A DNA stretch of 49,199 nucleotides from a virus, in the IMG/VR virus record IMGVR_UViG_3300027833_002415, positions 1-49,199 of that record, one strand, 5' to 3'. A program made the translations under genes and the position numbers. The notes beneath the pieces were generated by a model. That model was not told the DNA's origin. It was given only the letters and a program-made list of their open reading frames with translations, and did not search any database. Numbering within the stretch: the first letter of the stretch is position 1; each line of letters begins with the position of its first letter. Shown piece by piece: positions 23,632-32,538 of the stretch.

Positions 23632-24797
23632 ATAAAAATATTTTTAATATAGTCTAAATCGTTTTTTTTATTAATAATTTCACAGACTATTTTGTTATTG
23701 TTTATAAATCTATCCTTAAACATTACATAAAAATCTTTAATAACATCAGGATTATTTTTTATTAGTTCTAGTTGTTTAAATATAAGTTTCATTCGAATCA
23801 AAGGGTCTTCTTCGGAATCATATGAATGGTCTATAATATCATCAAACATATCAAATCCATATATTTTTCTTAATTCACTTAAGTGATTATGTGGTGCTAC
23901 AAATATTGGCAACTGATAATAATAAAATGGTTTTAATGATTTTTCTGTAATGTGAATAACATCCTCTGAAAAATCTGTTTCAGTTACAATATTAACATAA
24001 CTATTTTTAAATGTAGTAACATTTATAATAGGAGAATCAATTTCATCAAATGTAAATTTTTCATTTTCATAAAAACTTAACTTTGAACCATTTTGTATTA
24101 TTGAGTTATATGAATCAGTAAATGTTTTATATTCTGTTTCAATACTTTTTAGCAATCCATCGTTATCATGTGATACACTAAAATCTACACACGAATAATC
24201 AACATCTTTTAATATATTATTTTCTTTTAATAAAACAATAGTTGCCAATCTATGACCAACCATTTTATTATTATGACACATAAACAAAAAGTTTCTATCA
24301 TCATCAGATGGTTCAATAAAATTTGTTTGTAAAAGATTTGAGTGTTCTATTGATTGATAAAATGGAAAATAAAAATTAATTTTACTTTTCATATCACTCA
24401 AATATTTTTTAATTTTATTATTGTTTACAAATAAATAAATTTTACTTGTATCAATATTATTATTTAAACAATATTCATTAAAAGAAAATACTTCAGATTC
24501 CAAAAAACATTCATTTAAATGAAATATAAAAACCTTTAACCCTTTTTTAATATACTTCTGTAATATATCTGAAAATATGTTTTGGTTATCAACTGTAAGA
24601 TTATTTAAATTAACTATTGGATAAATTACTTCATTAAAATCATCAACATTATTTTCCGAAACAAATTCTATATCGATTCCTATTCTTTCAAATATAGTAG
24701 ATACTACTTCATTTCTATGTCCCAATTCATTTTGATTAAAAAAATATTGATGGGGTAAGAAACTTGATAATATACTATCCAATACTTTTACTTTCAT
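23628..24797 (-). CDS. TEK-motif glycosyltransferase-like protein, paralogue 1
   Basis: This 389-residue protein belongs to a four-member set in the window. The C-terminal region reads YVNIVTETDFSEDVIHITEK (TEK at 284-286), then KPFYYYQLPIFVAP, a Leu-Arg segment, and FDDIIDHSYD. The E-x(n)-I-T-E-K-x(n)-P-(I/L)-F pattern resembles the donor-binding motif of GT10 alpha-1,3-fucosyltransferases (E-N-S...Y-x-T-E-K...P-V). A transferase using a nucleoside-diphosphate 6-deoxysugar would fit the nearby gmd gene, but this is inferred. The N-terminal half is divergent and AT-rich. It overlaps both neighbours by 4 nt. Confidence 0.6.
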   Translation of the reverse strand: MKVKVLDSILSSFLPHQYFFNQNELGHRNEVVSTIFERIGIDIEFVSENNVDDFNEVIYPIVNLNNLTVDNQNIFSDILQKYIKKGLKVFIFHLNECFLESEVFSFNEYCLNNNIDTSKIYLFVNNNKIKKYLSDMKSKINFYFPFYQSIEHSNLLQTNFIEPSDDDRNFLFMCHNNKMVGHRLATIVLLKENNILKDVDYSCVDFSVSHDNDGLLKSIETEYKTFTDSYNSIIQNGSKLSFYENEKFTFDEIDSPIINVTTFKNSYVNIVTETDFSEDVIHITEKSLKPFYYYQLPIFVAPHNHLSELRKIYGFDMFDDIIDHSYDSEEDPLIRMKLIFKQLELIKNNPDVIKDFYVMFKDRFINNNKIVCEIINKKNDLDYIKNIFI

Positions 24798-25390
24798 GGA
24801 GTATCTCTTTTAGAAAGAAGTGGGTTTTGGCATGGCCATTCTATATTGAATTTAGGGTCATTCCAAAATATTGTACCTTGGTCTTCTACATCATTATATA
24901 CACCAGGATATGCAAGTTTATAATAAAATACAGAATTATCTTCCATTACATAATGTCCATTTGCAAAACCAGGTGGTATTAATACTTGTGTTTGTGTCTG
25001 AGGTGATATTATATAAGTTTCCCAACTACCATATTGTGGATTGGTTACAATATTTCCACCCCTCACATCAAGTACAACTAAATATATTTTTCCTGAAATA
25101 CAACTTATTAATTTCCAAGTTTTATCATCGTAATGCATTCCTCGTAAAACACCTTCTTGTGATTTAGAATATCTATCGTGTTTAAAATCAACTCCATTTT
25201 CTCTCTCACCAACAGGTATCATTCTATCATAATAATCTTGATGATATAGTGTTGCTATTTCCCCCCTAAGTTCATGGTAAACAGCCGGTTGGATTATTTT
25301 TACTCCTCCAGTTAAAACCTTCGAGTTGTATATATGAATATCATTCCATGCTCTTTCTTTGTAGTAAATACTTCTATTAATCGATGCCAT
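24794..25390 (-). CDS. dTDP-4-dehydrorhamnose 3,5-epimerase-like (RmlC family cupin)
   Basis: This 198-residue protein shows the RmlC fold signature: SQEGVLRGMHY with the catalytic base His86, KLISCISGKIYLVVLDVR, an I-P-P-G-F-A-N-G-H segment, VFYYKL, and the terminal IFWNDPKFNIEWP then LSKRD. RmlC-type enzymes epimerise C3/C5 of 4-keto-6-deoxy nucleotide sugars. The N-terminal about 30 residues are an extension. The substrate could be a GDP-sugar made by the gmd product or a dTDP-sugar supplied by the host. The gene overlaps its neighbours by 1 nt and 4 nt. Confidence 0.87.
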   Translation of the reverse strand: MASINRSIYYKERAWNDIHIYNSKVLTGGVKIIQPAVYHELRGEIATLYHQDYYDRMIPVGERENGVDFKHDRYSKSQEGVLRGMHYDDKTWKLISCISGKIYLVVLDVRGGNIVTNPQYGSWETYIISPQTQTQVLIPPGFANGHYVMEDNSVFYYKLAYPGVYNDVEDQGTIFWNDPKFNIEWPCQNPLLSKRDTP

Positions 25391-26139
25391 TATAACTTAT
25401 TTTTATTAATTATCGAAACACCTCTTTTTTGAACTACTTGAGTTGAACACTTATTTGCAAATTCAATAGATTCTTCGATGTTGTATGTATGTATATATTT
25501 AAATATTAAACCTGCTAAAAAACTATCTCCGGCACCAGCAACATCTTTAACACTAACTTCCTTTGTTGGATAATTTTTTCCTCCAAAATCACACCCATTC
25601 GGTCCTCTAGTAATAATTGTTTTGTTTTTTAACCATTCGTTATTATCTATCTTAGTTTTACTTCTAAGATATTCATGATAATTTATTTTTATAAAGGAAA
25701 TATTCTTACACCATTCTCCAAGTTTCTTTTTTGTATCCAAGAATGTTGGGCAATTACATTTCGATGAAATTTCTAATATATCACTTTTTGATAAGAATCC
25801 TTTATTATAATCTGCAAATACCACTAAATCAAAATCATCTAGGTTTGGTAATTCTGTTAATTTAAGGGGAGAAACTTTATCATTTTCATCTATTCGTAAC
25901 AAAATGTAATTATAAGAGTTATCAACATACCTTATTTTTACTACTTCTTCTGAATTACATATTAGTTGTGTATCTACATCTAGTGATTTTAAATTTAGTT
26001 CTACATTTTCTGCCATTCCTTTTGAGTAAACTTCTCTTAGTGGTTTTATGACAGGAACTGGTGCTTCTGGTGATAATCGTAAAACCTCACCATAAATAAA
26101 AACATCATCACAACTTTCTCCTATTACTAGTACCTTCAT
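25390..26139 (-). CDS. PfkB-family sugar kinase, heptose-7-phosphate-kinase-like
   Basis: I use the ATG at 26139 (249 residues), which overlaps the previous stop (TAATG). The start GESCDDVFIYGEVLRLSPEA followed by PVPVIKP closely follows the HldE/RfaE kinase domain (R-I-S-P-E-A-P-V-P-V). The PfkB signature is DVAGAGDSFLAGL (199-211), with Asp205 as catalytic base. It is shorter than the usual about 315 residues, and the G-G-A-A-N segment is changed to K-G-M-A-E-N. The separate cytidylyltransferase-like gene at 40256-40669 could supply the second HldE activity. Its role is probably activation of heptose or a related sugar. Confidence 0.82.
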   Translation of the reverse strand: MKVLVIGESCDDVFIYGEVLRLSPEAPVPVIKPLREVYSKGMAENVELNLKSLDVDTQLICNSEEVVKIRYVDNSYNYILLRIDENDKVSPLKLTELPNLDDFDLVVFADYNKGFLSKSDILEISSKCNCPTFLDTKKKLGEWCKNISFIKINYHEYLRSKTKIDNNEWLKNKTIITRGPNGCDFGGKNYPTKEVSVKDVAGAGDSFLAGLIFKYIHTYNIEESIEFANKCSTQVVQKRGVSIINKNKL

Positions 26140-26540
26140 TACCAACTAATTTTCCAATCATTAAACTCGGATGCAATACAATCTACTTTGTAATCTTTCC
26201 TACCACCATCAACTTCTTGTATTTTATTTTTTGCAGTATTTCGGATTCCATTCAATCCATGTGTTAGCATTAATTGATTACCTACATTATCCCCACTTCT
26301 AGCATTATCTTCATTTACCCAGATATGAGTATTCATTTGAGCAAGTACAATTACTGCTCTAATAAAATCTCCATCAATTTTTAATTGTTTTGTTGTAGTT
26401 AATATTTCTGTAATATCATGTACAATTTCTTCAATCTCTTTTTGATATTCTTTTTTGTGTTGTGGTATTTTAACTTCTTTAAGTTGAACTATTGTTAGTC
26501 TATCTATTAGTTCCCCAAGAGTTGGTAGATATTTTCTCAT
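26139..26540 (-). CDS. Uncharacterised helical protein (LPTLGELIDRLTIV family)
   Basis: The 133-residue protein starts MRKYLPTLGELIDRLTIVQL and continues with a Lys-rich helix and a motif NTHIWVNEDNARSGDN. A Gly-rich turn precedes a C-terminal KNKIQEVDGGRKDYKV. I recall the L-G-E-L-I-D-R-L opening in phage and bacterial sugar-gene clusters, but know no function. It overlaps the aminotransferase gene by 4 nt (ATGA) and the kinase gene by 1 nt, so it is likely co-translated with both. Confidence 0.6.
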   Translation of the reverse strand: MRKYLPTLGELIDRLTIVQLKEVKIPQHKKEYQKEIEEIVHDITEILTTTKQLKIDGDFIRAVIVLAQMNTHIWVNEDNARSGDNVGNQLMLTHGLNGIRNTAKNKIQEVDGGRKDYKVDCIASEFNDWKISW

Positions 26541-27178
26541 ATAACATATTTGGTATAAATATTCTGTTTTCTTAAATCCCCATATTCTTCAGATGAACCA
26601 CATGGTTCGTTAAATGGTTGTATTTTATCTGAATTGAATATTTTTAATCCATTATACGCTGCTTCTGGACTCATATACATATGCCAACCCACACATTCAA
26701 ACTCATCTTCTTTATATAATCTATCCTTGTGTCTACCATCATAAATCATAGGTCTTGCCCATTCATTAAAATCATCTCTGTTTGTTAATATCATTCCACC
26801 TTGTCCAATATTTAATATTTTTTTTAAATGAAATGATAAAATCATAAATTTATCTTCATATCCTCTACCCATTCCTTCATAGAATGCAGTTGCAGAATCA
26901 ATGATACTTGTATCTCCAATTGGATACAATCCTTTCCATTTTATATCTCTAAATTTAGGTCTGTTACCACTTAAGATAATTTGGTTTGGAACGGATACAT
27001 AGGTATTTGCTGGTATCTCAATATCAGTATCAACAATATCTAAATAATGTAGAACCAATCTTATTGCATTTGAATTGGAATCACACGCAATACCATATCT
27101 GTAACCAGTATAGTTTGCAACCTCATCTTCAAATCGTGTTACCCAATCCCATGGGTCATTTATATTATAATCTTTCAT
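26537..27178 (-). CDS. DegT/DnrJ/EryC1-type aminotransferase, short form
   Basis: The 213-residue protein carries the fold-type I sugar-aminotransferase core: FEDEVANYTGYRYGIACDSN (substrate/PLP phosphate region), EIPANTYVSVPNQI, DSATAFYEG with the PLP-contacting Asp, and SFHLKKILNIGQGG with the Schiff-base lysine probably K120. Family members are about 370 residues; the C-terminal small domain is largely absent. The stop overlaps the next ATG in an ATGA junction, so a frameshift or decay is unlikely. It would add an amino group to a keto-sugar nucleotide if active. Its partner dehydratase is unclear. Confidence 0.82.
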   Translation of the reverse strand: MKDYNINDPWDWVTRFEDEVANYTGYRYGIACDSNSNAIRLVLHYLDIVDTDIEIPANTYVSVPNQIILSGNRPKFRDIKWKGLYPIGDTSIIDSATAFYEGMGRGYEDKFMILSFHLKKILNIGQGGMILTNRDDFNEWARPMIYDGRHKDRLYKEDEFECVGWHMYMSPEAAYNGLKIFNSDKIQPFNEPCGSSEEYGDLRKQNIYTKYVI

Positions 27179-27244
27179 ATATTTGTATGTTTCATTTTCA
27201 CTATCATAGCTAACTGATAATCAGATAGTTATACAATTTAACAT

Positions 27245-28024
27245 TTATTGTTTTTTGTATCCATAATCTTCTCCACCCTTTCCTACAAAGTGCCCATCCC
27301 AACTCTCTTCTTCATGCAATTTGTGATGCTCATACTCATTTGTTTTATAGGTACTTCTATGTGGTGGATTATCTTTATCATATTCTGATGTTGATATATA
27401 ATAGAAAAATCTAATAGCACATCTTGGTATATCATTCGGTGCATTTACTGCACTTACTCTATGATACGGACCATGTTTAATATTTTCATTAATAACCAAT
27501 CGATTAAATTTTGGTGAAATGGATTCTATTAGATTTGAGTTAGGGTTAGTATCTATATTATCATCATAATACTGAATATGTCCTCCCCATTTAGTTTTCC
27601 AATCTGGCGTAATGTATAATAGTGTAGTTAGTTTTCTATGTAGTCTGATTCTATCGTTCCAATTGAAATCATAATGACAACCCAAGTCCTTTCCATTTCT
27701 AATAATAGAATAACCTCCACCAACTAAGTGAGGGTCTGGTAGCAATCCTATAACACCTGTCATTTGTTCTAACTCATATAGAAATTCACCACTATGCATT
27801 ATATCATAAGTAACCCTATGTGCAGTTGGTAATGAAATTAAATCATTAAATTCTTCCATACGAGAACCAGCACGAGTAAATACTGTCCAACCTCCCTTTG
27901 GTGCATTAATACACTCTTCGTAAAGTTTGTATACCGTTTCTTCATCTAAAAAGTTATCGATTTTAGTTTTACCAAATCCATATTCTTTTTTACTATGTTC
28001 CCAATCGTATTTTTTATTTATCAT
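27245..28024 (-). CDS. 2-oxoglutarate/Fe(II)-dependent oxygenase
   Basis: The 259-residue protein has the double-stranded beta-helix metal triad: CHYDFNW (H117, D119) and PYHRVSAV (H188), and the 2OG-binding arginine in RCAIRFFYY. SIIRNGKDLG and LYITPDW lie between, as in prolyl-4-hydroxylase-like enzymes. Such oxygenases are common in marine T4-like phages. The substrate may be a protein side chain or a sugar; location in a glycan cluster favours modification of a surface glycoconjugate, but this is inferred. A 66-nt gap with an imperfect palindrome (around 27200-27230) follows it. Confidence 0.85.
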   Translation of the reverse strand: MINKKYDWEHSKKEYGFGKTKIDNFLDEETVYKLYEECINAPKGGWTVFTRAGSRMEEFNDLISLPTAHRVTYDIMHSGEFLYELEQMTGVIGLLPDPHLVGGGYSIIRNGKDLGCHYDFNWNDRIRLHRKLTTLLYITPDWKTKWGGHIQYYDDNIDTNPNSNLIESISPKFNRLVINENIKHGPYHRVSAVNAPNDIPRCAIRFFYYISTSEYDKDNPPHRSTYKTNEYEHHKLHEEESWDGHFVGKGGEDYGYKKQ

Positions 28025-28025
28025 A

Positions 28026-29222
28026 TCATTTACATAAAATATTTTTTATCTTCTGTACATCTTTACTTTCTAAATTTACAAGTGTTTTAATTATTTCATG
28101 ATTTTTTTCAAATCGTAATCTATTATCTACATAAAACTTAGATATTTGGTTTTTCATTTTATACAATCTTTTAATTTCATCAAATATCATACTATATCTC
28201 TGTTGATAATCTGATTCTAAATCATAATCATGGTTTATAAAATCACGAAACACATCTAATCCATAATGTTCTTCTATAAACTTAACATGGTTTGAATTAG
28301 CAAAAAATAATGGTAATTGAAAATAATAAAATGGTATAAGTGTTTTTTCTGTAATATGCATATGCATATTATCAAACTCATCGAACTTAGATTCATTTAC
28401 TATGTTTATATATGAAAATTTATATGGATTTTTATCATAATAAATATTGTAATCTATTACACCATTTTCATTTTCAAATTCATAACCCATTTCAAATTCA
28501 CTTTTTTTAGGACAGATGGAAACTAATTTTTCATAAAATGACTCAATTGATTTAAATGTATTACCAGTTATCCGTTCATACTTTGTGCGTAATATACCAT
28601 CATCTGTTCTTTCTACGGCATCTAAATAATCTGGTCTTCTTAAATGAGACCAATCGATTTCATCCACCATTCCATGTTTTAATAAATCAACAATAACACA
28701 AGTTCTATATGCATTTACTGCTCTATTATAACATTGAAATATTTTTTTCTTAGAATCATTATCAAAAATTGGGTCTTGGTTACTTATTACACACTTAGCA
28801 CTTTCCCATAAAATCCGTTCTAGTGATTCTACCTGTATCTTATTATCATTTGTATATAACTTACCATTCCACCTATTATTGTTTATTAAAACACTATTAT
28901 TTAAATCACCATCACCATCAATAATAAACGATTCAAGTATATCTATGGAATTATTAAGACCCGATTCATTATCAGATACATATAATATTTTAATATCATA
29001 TTCTTTTTGTTTTTTCCATATAAGTTTATCGTATTCTGATAAACAAGTTTTCATATCTTGCCATACATGACCTTGAAAATATTTTACATAAACATATTTT
29101 TCATTTGTAGATAGGTTATCAATGGAAGTTAAATTAGTATAGTCAATACCATAGGTATTTTTAAAATCTAACAATCTTTCGAAGAACCAAGAATCTTCTC
29201 TTATGTAAAGTAATTTTCTCAC
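28026..29222 (-). CDS. TEK-motif glycosyltransferase-like protein, paralogue 2
   Basis: This 398-residue protein starts at GTG (TAGTG overlap with the gmd stop). It shares the C-terminal pattern of 23628-24797: YINIVNESKFDEF, HITEKTLIPFYYFQLPLFF (TEK at 291-293), a HV-x-F segment and FRDFINHDYD, then a helical tail. The N-terminal half is divergent and has no clear motif. A GT10-like donor site is suggested. I infer a glycosyltransferase role from the family pattern and neighbours. Confidence 0.58.
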   Translation of the reverse strand: MRKLLYIREDSWFFERLLDFKNTYGIDYTNLTSIDNLSTNEKYVYVKYFQGHVWQDMKTCLSEYDKLIWKKQKEYDIKILYVSDNESGLNNSIDILESFIIDGDGDLNNSVLINNNRWNGKLYTNDNKIQVESLERILWESAKCVISNQDPIFDNDSKKKIFQCYNRAVNAYRTCVIVDLLKHGMVDEIDWSHLRRPDYLDAVERTDDGILRTKYERITGNTFKSIESFYEKLVSICPKKSEFEMGYEFENENGVIDYNIYYDKNPYKFSYINIVNESKFDEFDNMHMHITEKTLIPFYYFQLPLFFANSNHVKFIEEHYGLDVFRDFINHDYDLESDYQQRYSMIFDEIKRLYKMKNQISKFYVDNRLRFEKNHEIIKTLVNLESKDVQKIKNILCK

Positions 29223-30229
29223 TATCTATTTAAAAATCTTCTACCTTTTTTAATTTCATTTCTCCAATACTCTAAAAGGTCATTCATAGTTTCTTCGAAG
29301 GTGTATTTTGGTTTCCATCCTGTATGTTTTCTAAACTTTTCTGTATTTGGTACTTGTAAATCGGCATCAATAGGTCTTAACCTGTCTTCATCAACCTCTA
29401 CTTTAATATTTTTAACAGTTGATTGTGAAATTAAGTAGTTTAACATATCTCCAATCTTACAAGTATATTCACCACCAATATTGTAGTACTCTCCACCAAT
29501 TGGATTTTCAGTTACCAATAAAAAATAGGCTTCTACTGCATCTCTAACATCTGCATACGTTCTAAGTGAATCTAAGTTACCAACATATATTGTAGGTTCT
29601 TGTAACCCACCTTCAATCATTGCTATTTGTTTTGCAAAAGTAGATTCTGAGAACACATCTCCTCTTCTCGGACCTGTATGTGTAAACATTCGTGTAGTCA
29701 TTATTTTAATATCAAACGCTTCTGCATAATACCTACCCAACAAATCCGTTCCTACTTTTGAAATTGCATATGGGGATGCTGGATGTACTGAACACTCCTC
29801 ATCTATTGGTAATTTCTCTTTTGGTACTTTTCCAAATATTTCAGATGATGCACATACATGGACTACAATATTATCGTTTCCATAATTACCAATTGATTCT
29901 AAAAGATTTGCAGTTCCTATGATATTTGTTTGTAAAGTTTCAAGTGGGGCTCTAAATGATGTTTTTGGGTACGATTGAGCGGCTAAATGAAATACATAAT
30001 CAGGTTCAGATTCATTAATAGCGGATTGTACTGATGGCAAGTCATTTAAATCACCATTGATAAGAAATATTCTATCTTTTTTGTTAATTCTATCAAAATG
30101 ATGTTCCAAATTATCTAATCTATCATTCCATCTGATAAATCCATAGATATTCCATTCAGTATTCTCAATAAGGTAATCTACCAAATGAGAACCAACCATT
30201 CCTGTTATTCCTGTTATTAGTGCATTCAT
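29222..30229 (-). CDS. gmd: GDP-mannose 4,6-dehydratase
   Basis: The 335-residue extended SDR has ALITGITGMVGSHLVDYL (NADP-binding G-x-x-G-x-x-G), CASSEIFGKVP, the catalytic Y154-A-I-S-K158, and the GMD signature RMFTHTGPRRGDVFSESTFA. It ends with RPIDADLQVPNTEKFRK and GWKPKYTFEETM. GMD converts GDP-D-mannose to GDP-4-keto-6-deoxymannose, the entry to GDP-fucose, GDP-rhamnose, GDP-perosamine and colitose pathways. The length fits the family. It overlaps the upstream epimerase by 4 nt (ATGA), consistent with sequential steps. Confidence 0.9.
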   Translation of the reverse strand: MNALITGITGMVGSHLVDYLIENTEWNIYGFIRWNDRLDNLEHHFDRINKKDRIFLINGDLNDLPSVQSAINESEPDYVFHLAAQSYPKTSFRAPLETLQTNIIGTANLLESIGNYGNDNIVVHVCASSEIFGKVPKEKLPIDEECSVHPASPYAISKVGTDLLGRYYAEAFDIKIMTTRMFTHTGPRRGDVFSESTFAKQIAMIEGGLQEPTIYVGNLDSLRTYADVRDAVEAYFLLVTENPIGGEYYNIGGEYTCKIGDMLNYLISQSTVKNIKVEVDEDRLRPIDADLQVPNTEKFRKHTGWKPKYTFEETMNDLLEYWRNEIKKGRRFLNR

Positions 30230-31182
30230 TTATTTCTCTTAAACCATTCAATTGTTTCTTCTATACCTTTTTCAAAGGAGTAACTTGGTGTAAATCCAAG
30301 ATTATTTATTTTTTCAGTATCTACCATTCTAAATGGTATGGTTGTTGGTTTGGAATTATCCCAAACTATCTCTGGTGTAAGACCAGATACCTTCTGAATT
30401 GTGTTTACTATATCTCCTATTGTAATTGGAGCTCCATATCCAACATTATACGGTTCCATTGGATTACCATGTTCGATTATTGTTAATGCACCCTTAATCA
30501 CATCCTTAACATACAAGAAATCTCTTACAACATCAGGTGAACCCCAAGCAGTGAATGGATTTTCTCCACCTAACATACGATTTATAATTGCAGGTATCAC
30601 ATGACAAGTTTTTACATTAAAGTTATCGTTTGGTCCAAATATTGCCGAACCTCTACCTAAGAATATCTTTAATTTAGAGAAGTTTGAAGTATGTTCCATC
30701 AATTTTTCTCTATATCTTCTCATCCAACCATAACCAAAGTACGCAATGTAAGGTTCTTCATCCCAAAACTCATCTTCCTTCACAGGATATCTTCTATCGG
30801 GATAACCAGTTGATGAATTTAGGTCAAAAAACGAATCTACTTCATTCCTAGCACACGCATCAAGTACATTTCCAAGTAAGGTGATGTTTCCAAGCGAACC
30901 TTGTATATCAGTTCGTACTGAACCAGGATGTAAAACATGACCTGCACAATGAATTACCAAATCTGAACCTTTTGTTAATTTGATTGCATCATCAATATTA
31001 TTCAAATCAATGTTTTCTAGTATTGTTATATCTTTTTGTATCTCTTCACTAACTTGTAGTGGTGAATTGTAAGTGTGAGTAGTAATATCTGCACCCAACT
31101 TATGTAGTTCGTTGATAAAGTGTGTTGCAAGGAAACCTGCTCCACCTGTAATCACTACATTTTTATTTTTAAAGTAACTCAT
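30226..31182 (-). CDS. NAD-dependent epimerase, GDP-fucose-synthase-like, catalytic Lys replaced by Arg
   Basis: The 318-residue extended SDR has VVITGGAGFLATHF (cofactor), VIHCAGHV, FFDLNSSTGYPDRR, and a C-terminal WGSPDVVRDFLYVKDV signature. The expected Y-x-x-x-K is Y151-G-W-M-R155, so the lysine is arginine. It is adjacent to and overlaps gmd, the arrangement seen for gmd-fcl (GDP-fucose synthesis) pairs. An Arg in place of Lys is rare, so a changed reaction or loss of activity is possible. Product identity (fucose, colitose, other) cannot be settled from sequence. Confidence 0.83.
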   Translation of the reverse strand: MSYFKNKNVVITGGAGFLATHFINELHKLGADITTHTYNSPLQVSEEIQKDITILENIDLNNIDDAIKLTKGSDLVIHCAGHVLHPGSVRTDIQGSLGNITLLGNVLDACARNEVDSFFDLNSSTGYPDRRYPVKEDEFWDEEPYIAYFGYGWMRRYREKLMEHTSNFSKLKIFLGRGSAIFGPNDNFNVKTCHVIPAIINRMLGGENPFTAWGSPDVVRDFLYVKDVIKGALTIIEHGNPMEPYNVGYGAPITIGDIVNTIQKVSGLTPEIVWDNSKPTTIPFRMVDTEKINNLGFTPSYSFEKGIEETIEWFKRNK

Positions 31183-31183
31183 A

Positions 31184-31927
31184 TTAATAATTTATATTGT
31201 TTATACCTTGTTTCATTAGTGTTTTTAAGTATTTGTATTGAATCTTTGGTTGATGTAATCCAATTGGGTCATTATAGTATAAGTCTTCAACAGCAAATCT
31301 TTGTGCAACCTCAATTGGTGCAATCTCCTTATTGTCTAAATATTTGATAAAATAAATATCCTCTTTAAAATACGAATCATTCGGATGTGTTTCAATGATA
31401 TCAATCATTCTATTTTTGTTTCGTATAGATAGACCACCATTTCCTACATACTTTTCTTCTTTTGGTTTTAACCATGGTGCACCTACATAAGAATAATCCA
31501 AAAATTCATCAATACCTGATTTAATTAATATTGCATCTGTTTGGAATATTAAAATATTATCAGATGTTATCATTTTCCAAAAATCAGTTGTTCTTAATAG
31601 GTTATCGTAATCATTTACTATCATATAATCATAATCTACATGATGTAGTTCTACATTATCAATACCATCAACTATTTTTTTACAATATTCTTCATTTAGA
31701 TTACCATGAAATAATTCCAATTTCCATTTTTTATTAGAATCTGATTCATTTAGAAAATACATTGTGTTTTTTATAACAGTTTCTAAATGTGGATGTTCAC
31801 GAGTTTCCAGTATAACAGCAGAATAGTTATCATCATATGATTTTATTTTATAATCACTTAACTTCTCTCTAAATAATTCTATATGAGTGTTCCATATGTT
31901 TTTATGTTCATTTGTTTGTATTCCCAT
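31184..31927 (-). CDS. DUF5672-like glycosyltransferase-type protein
   Basis: The 247-residue protein has the pattern of DUF5672 proteins: SAVILETREHPHLETVIKNT, KWKLELFHGN, LIFQTDAILIKSG with a D-A-I motif, YSYVGAPW, and VGNGGLSIRNKNRMI. These proteins sit in glycan clusters and have a GT-A-like fold. Asp in QTDAI probably contacts the nucleotide sugar metal. The start overlaps the SGNH gene stop by one base. The acceptor and donor are unknown. Confidence 0.75.
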   Translation of the reverse strand: MGIQTNEHKNIWNTHIELFREKLSDYKIKSYDDNYSAVILETREHPHLETVIKNTMYFLNESDSNKKWKLELFHGNLNEEYCKKIVDGIDNVELHHVDYDYMIVNDYDNLLRTTDFWKMITSDNILIFQTDAILIKSGIDEFLDYSYVGAPWLKPKEEKYVGNGGLSIRNKNRMIDIIETHPNDSYFKEDIYFIKYLDNKEIAPIEVAQRFAVEDLYYNDPIGLHQPKIQYKYLKTLMKQGINNINY

Positions 31928-32538
31928 TATAGTAATTTTTGTATTTCATTAAACATAAAGTCTGATATGATTTTGTATCCATTTAAGTTTGGATGATAGT
32001 CTCCCTCATAGTAGTTTTTCTCATCATTCCAAACAGATTTACTTCCATACTCCCAAACACTAGTTCCCTTTTCTAATTCTTCTACTTGTAAGATGTAAGA
32101 TAATGTTCCCTTTGGATTAATATAATTTTTTGGTAATTTAATAGATGTAGTATCATCTAATAATGGATAAAACCCATTAAAATAAAATCTATTATATCCA
32201 ATCAACGTATCTTCAAATTTTTTGTATAACTCAATTGGTGATAATCTATTATGCTTTTTGTATCGAAACGGATATGTAAAAACTACGATTATAATATCAT
32301 CTTTGTGTAAAAACTCTTTACATGATTCAATCTTATTAAGAATAAATTCATTTCCAAATCCACAATATCCCATATTAATATAAGGTATCCCCAACCTCTC
32401 GGATAACCACCTTGGCCAAGAGTTTTGTTCTCTCAGTTTTTGTATAAATTCAGGTGGTGTTGCATTTTCTTTATATGTAGAATTAGTTTCCACACCATGT
32501 CCAGCTGTCCAACTATCACCAAATGCAACTAATCTCAT
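31927..32538 (-). CDS. SGNH/GDSL-family hydrolase
   Basis: The 203-residue protein begins MRLVAFGDSWTAGHGVETN, with the block I serine at S9 (GDSW). The block containing YCGFGNEFILNKI supplies a Gly/Asn oxyanion region, and YYEGDYHPNLNGY near the C-terminus gives the Asp-x-x-His dyad. SGNH enzymes act as esterases or sugar O-acetyl transfer/removal enzymes. In this cluster it may add or remove ester groups on glycan. It lacks a signal peptide, so it probably works in the cytoplasm or virion. It overlaps its upstream neighbour by 4 nt. Confidence 0.82.
   Translation of the reverse strand: MRLVAFGDSWTAGHGVETNSTYKENATPPEFIQKLREQNSWPRWLSERLGIPYINMGYCGFGNEFILNKIESCKEFLHKDDIIIVVFTYPFRYKKHNRLSPIELYKKFEDTLIGYNRFYFNGFYPLLDDTTSIKLPKNYINPKGTLSYILQVEELEKGTSVWEYGSKSVWNDEKNYYEGDYHPNLNGYKIISDFMFNEIQKLL

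Noticed and set aside
26537-27178. DegT gene as a frameshifted pseudogene
   Set aside because: The stop is part of an ATGA junction with the next gene and no continuation of the missing domain is seen in the other frames.
27190-27235. Imperfect palindrome in the 66-nt gap as an attachment or operator site
   Set aside because: Arms are short, interrupted and AT-rich, and there is no repeat of it elsewhere in the window.
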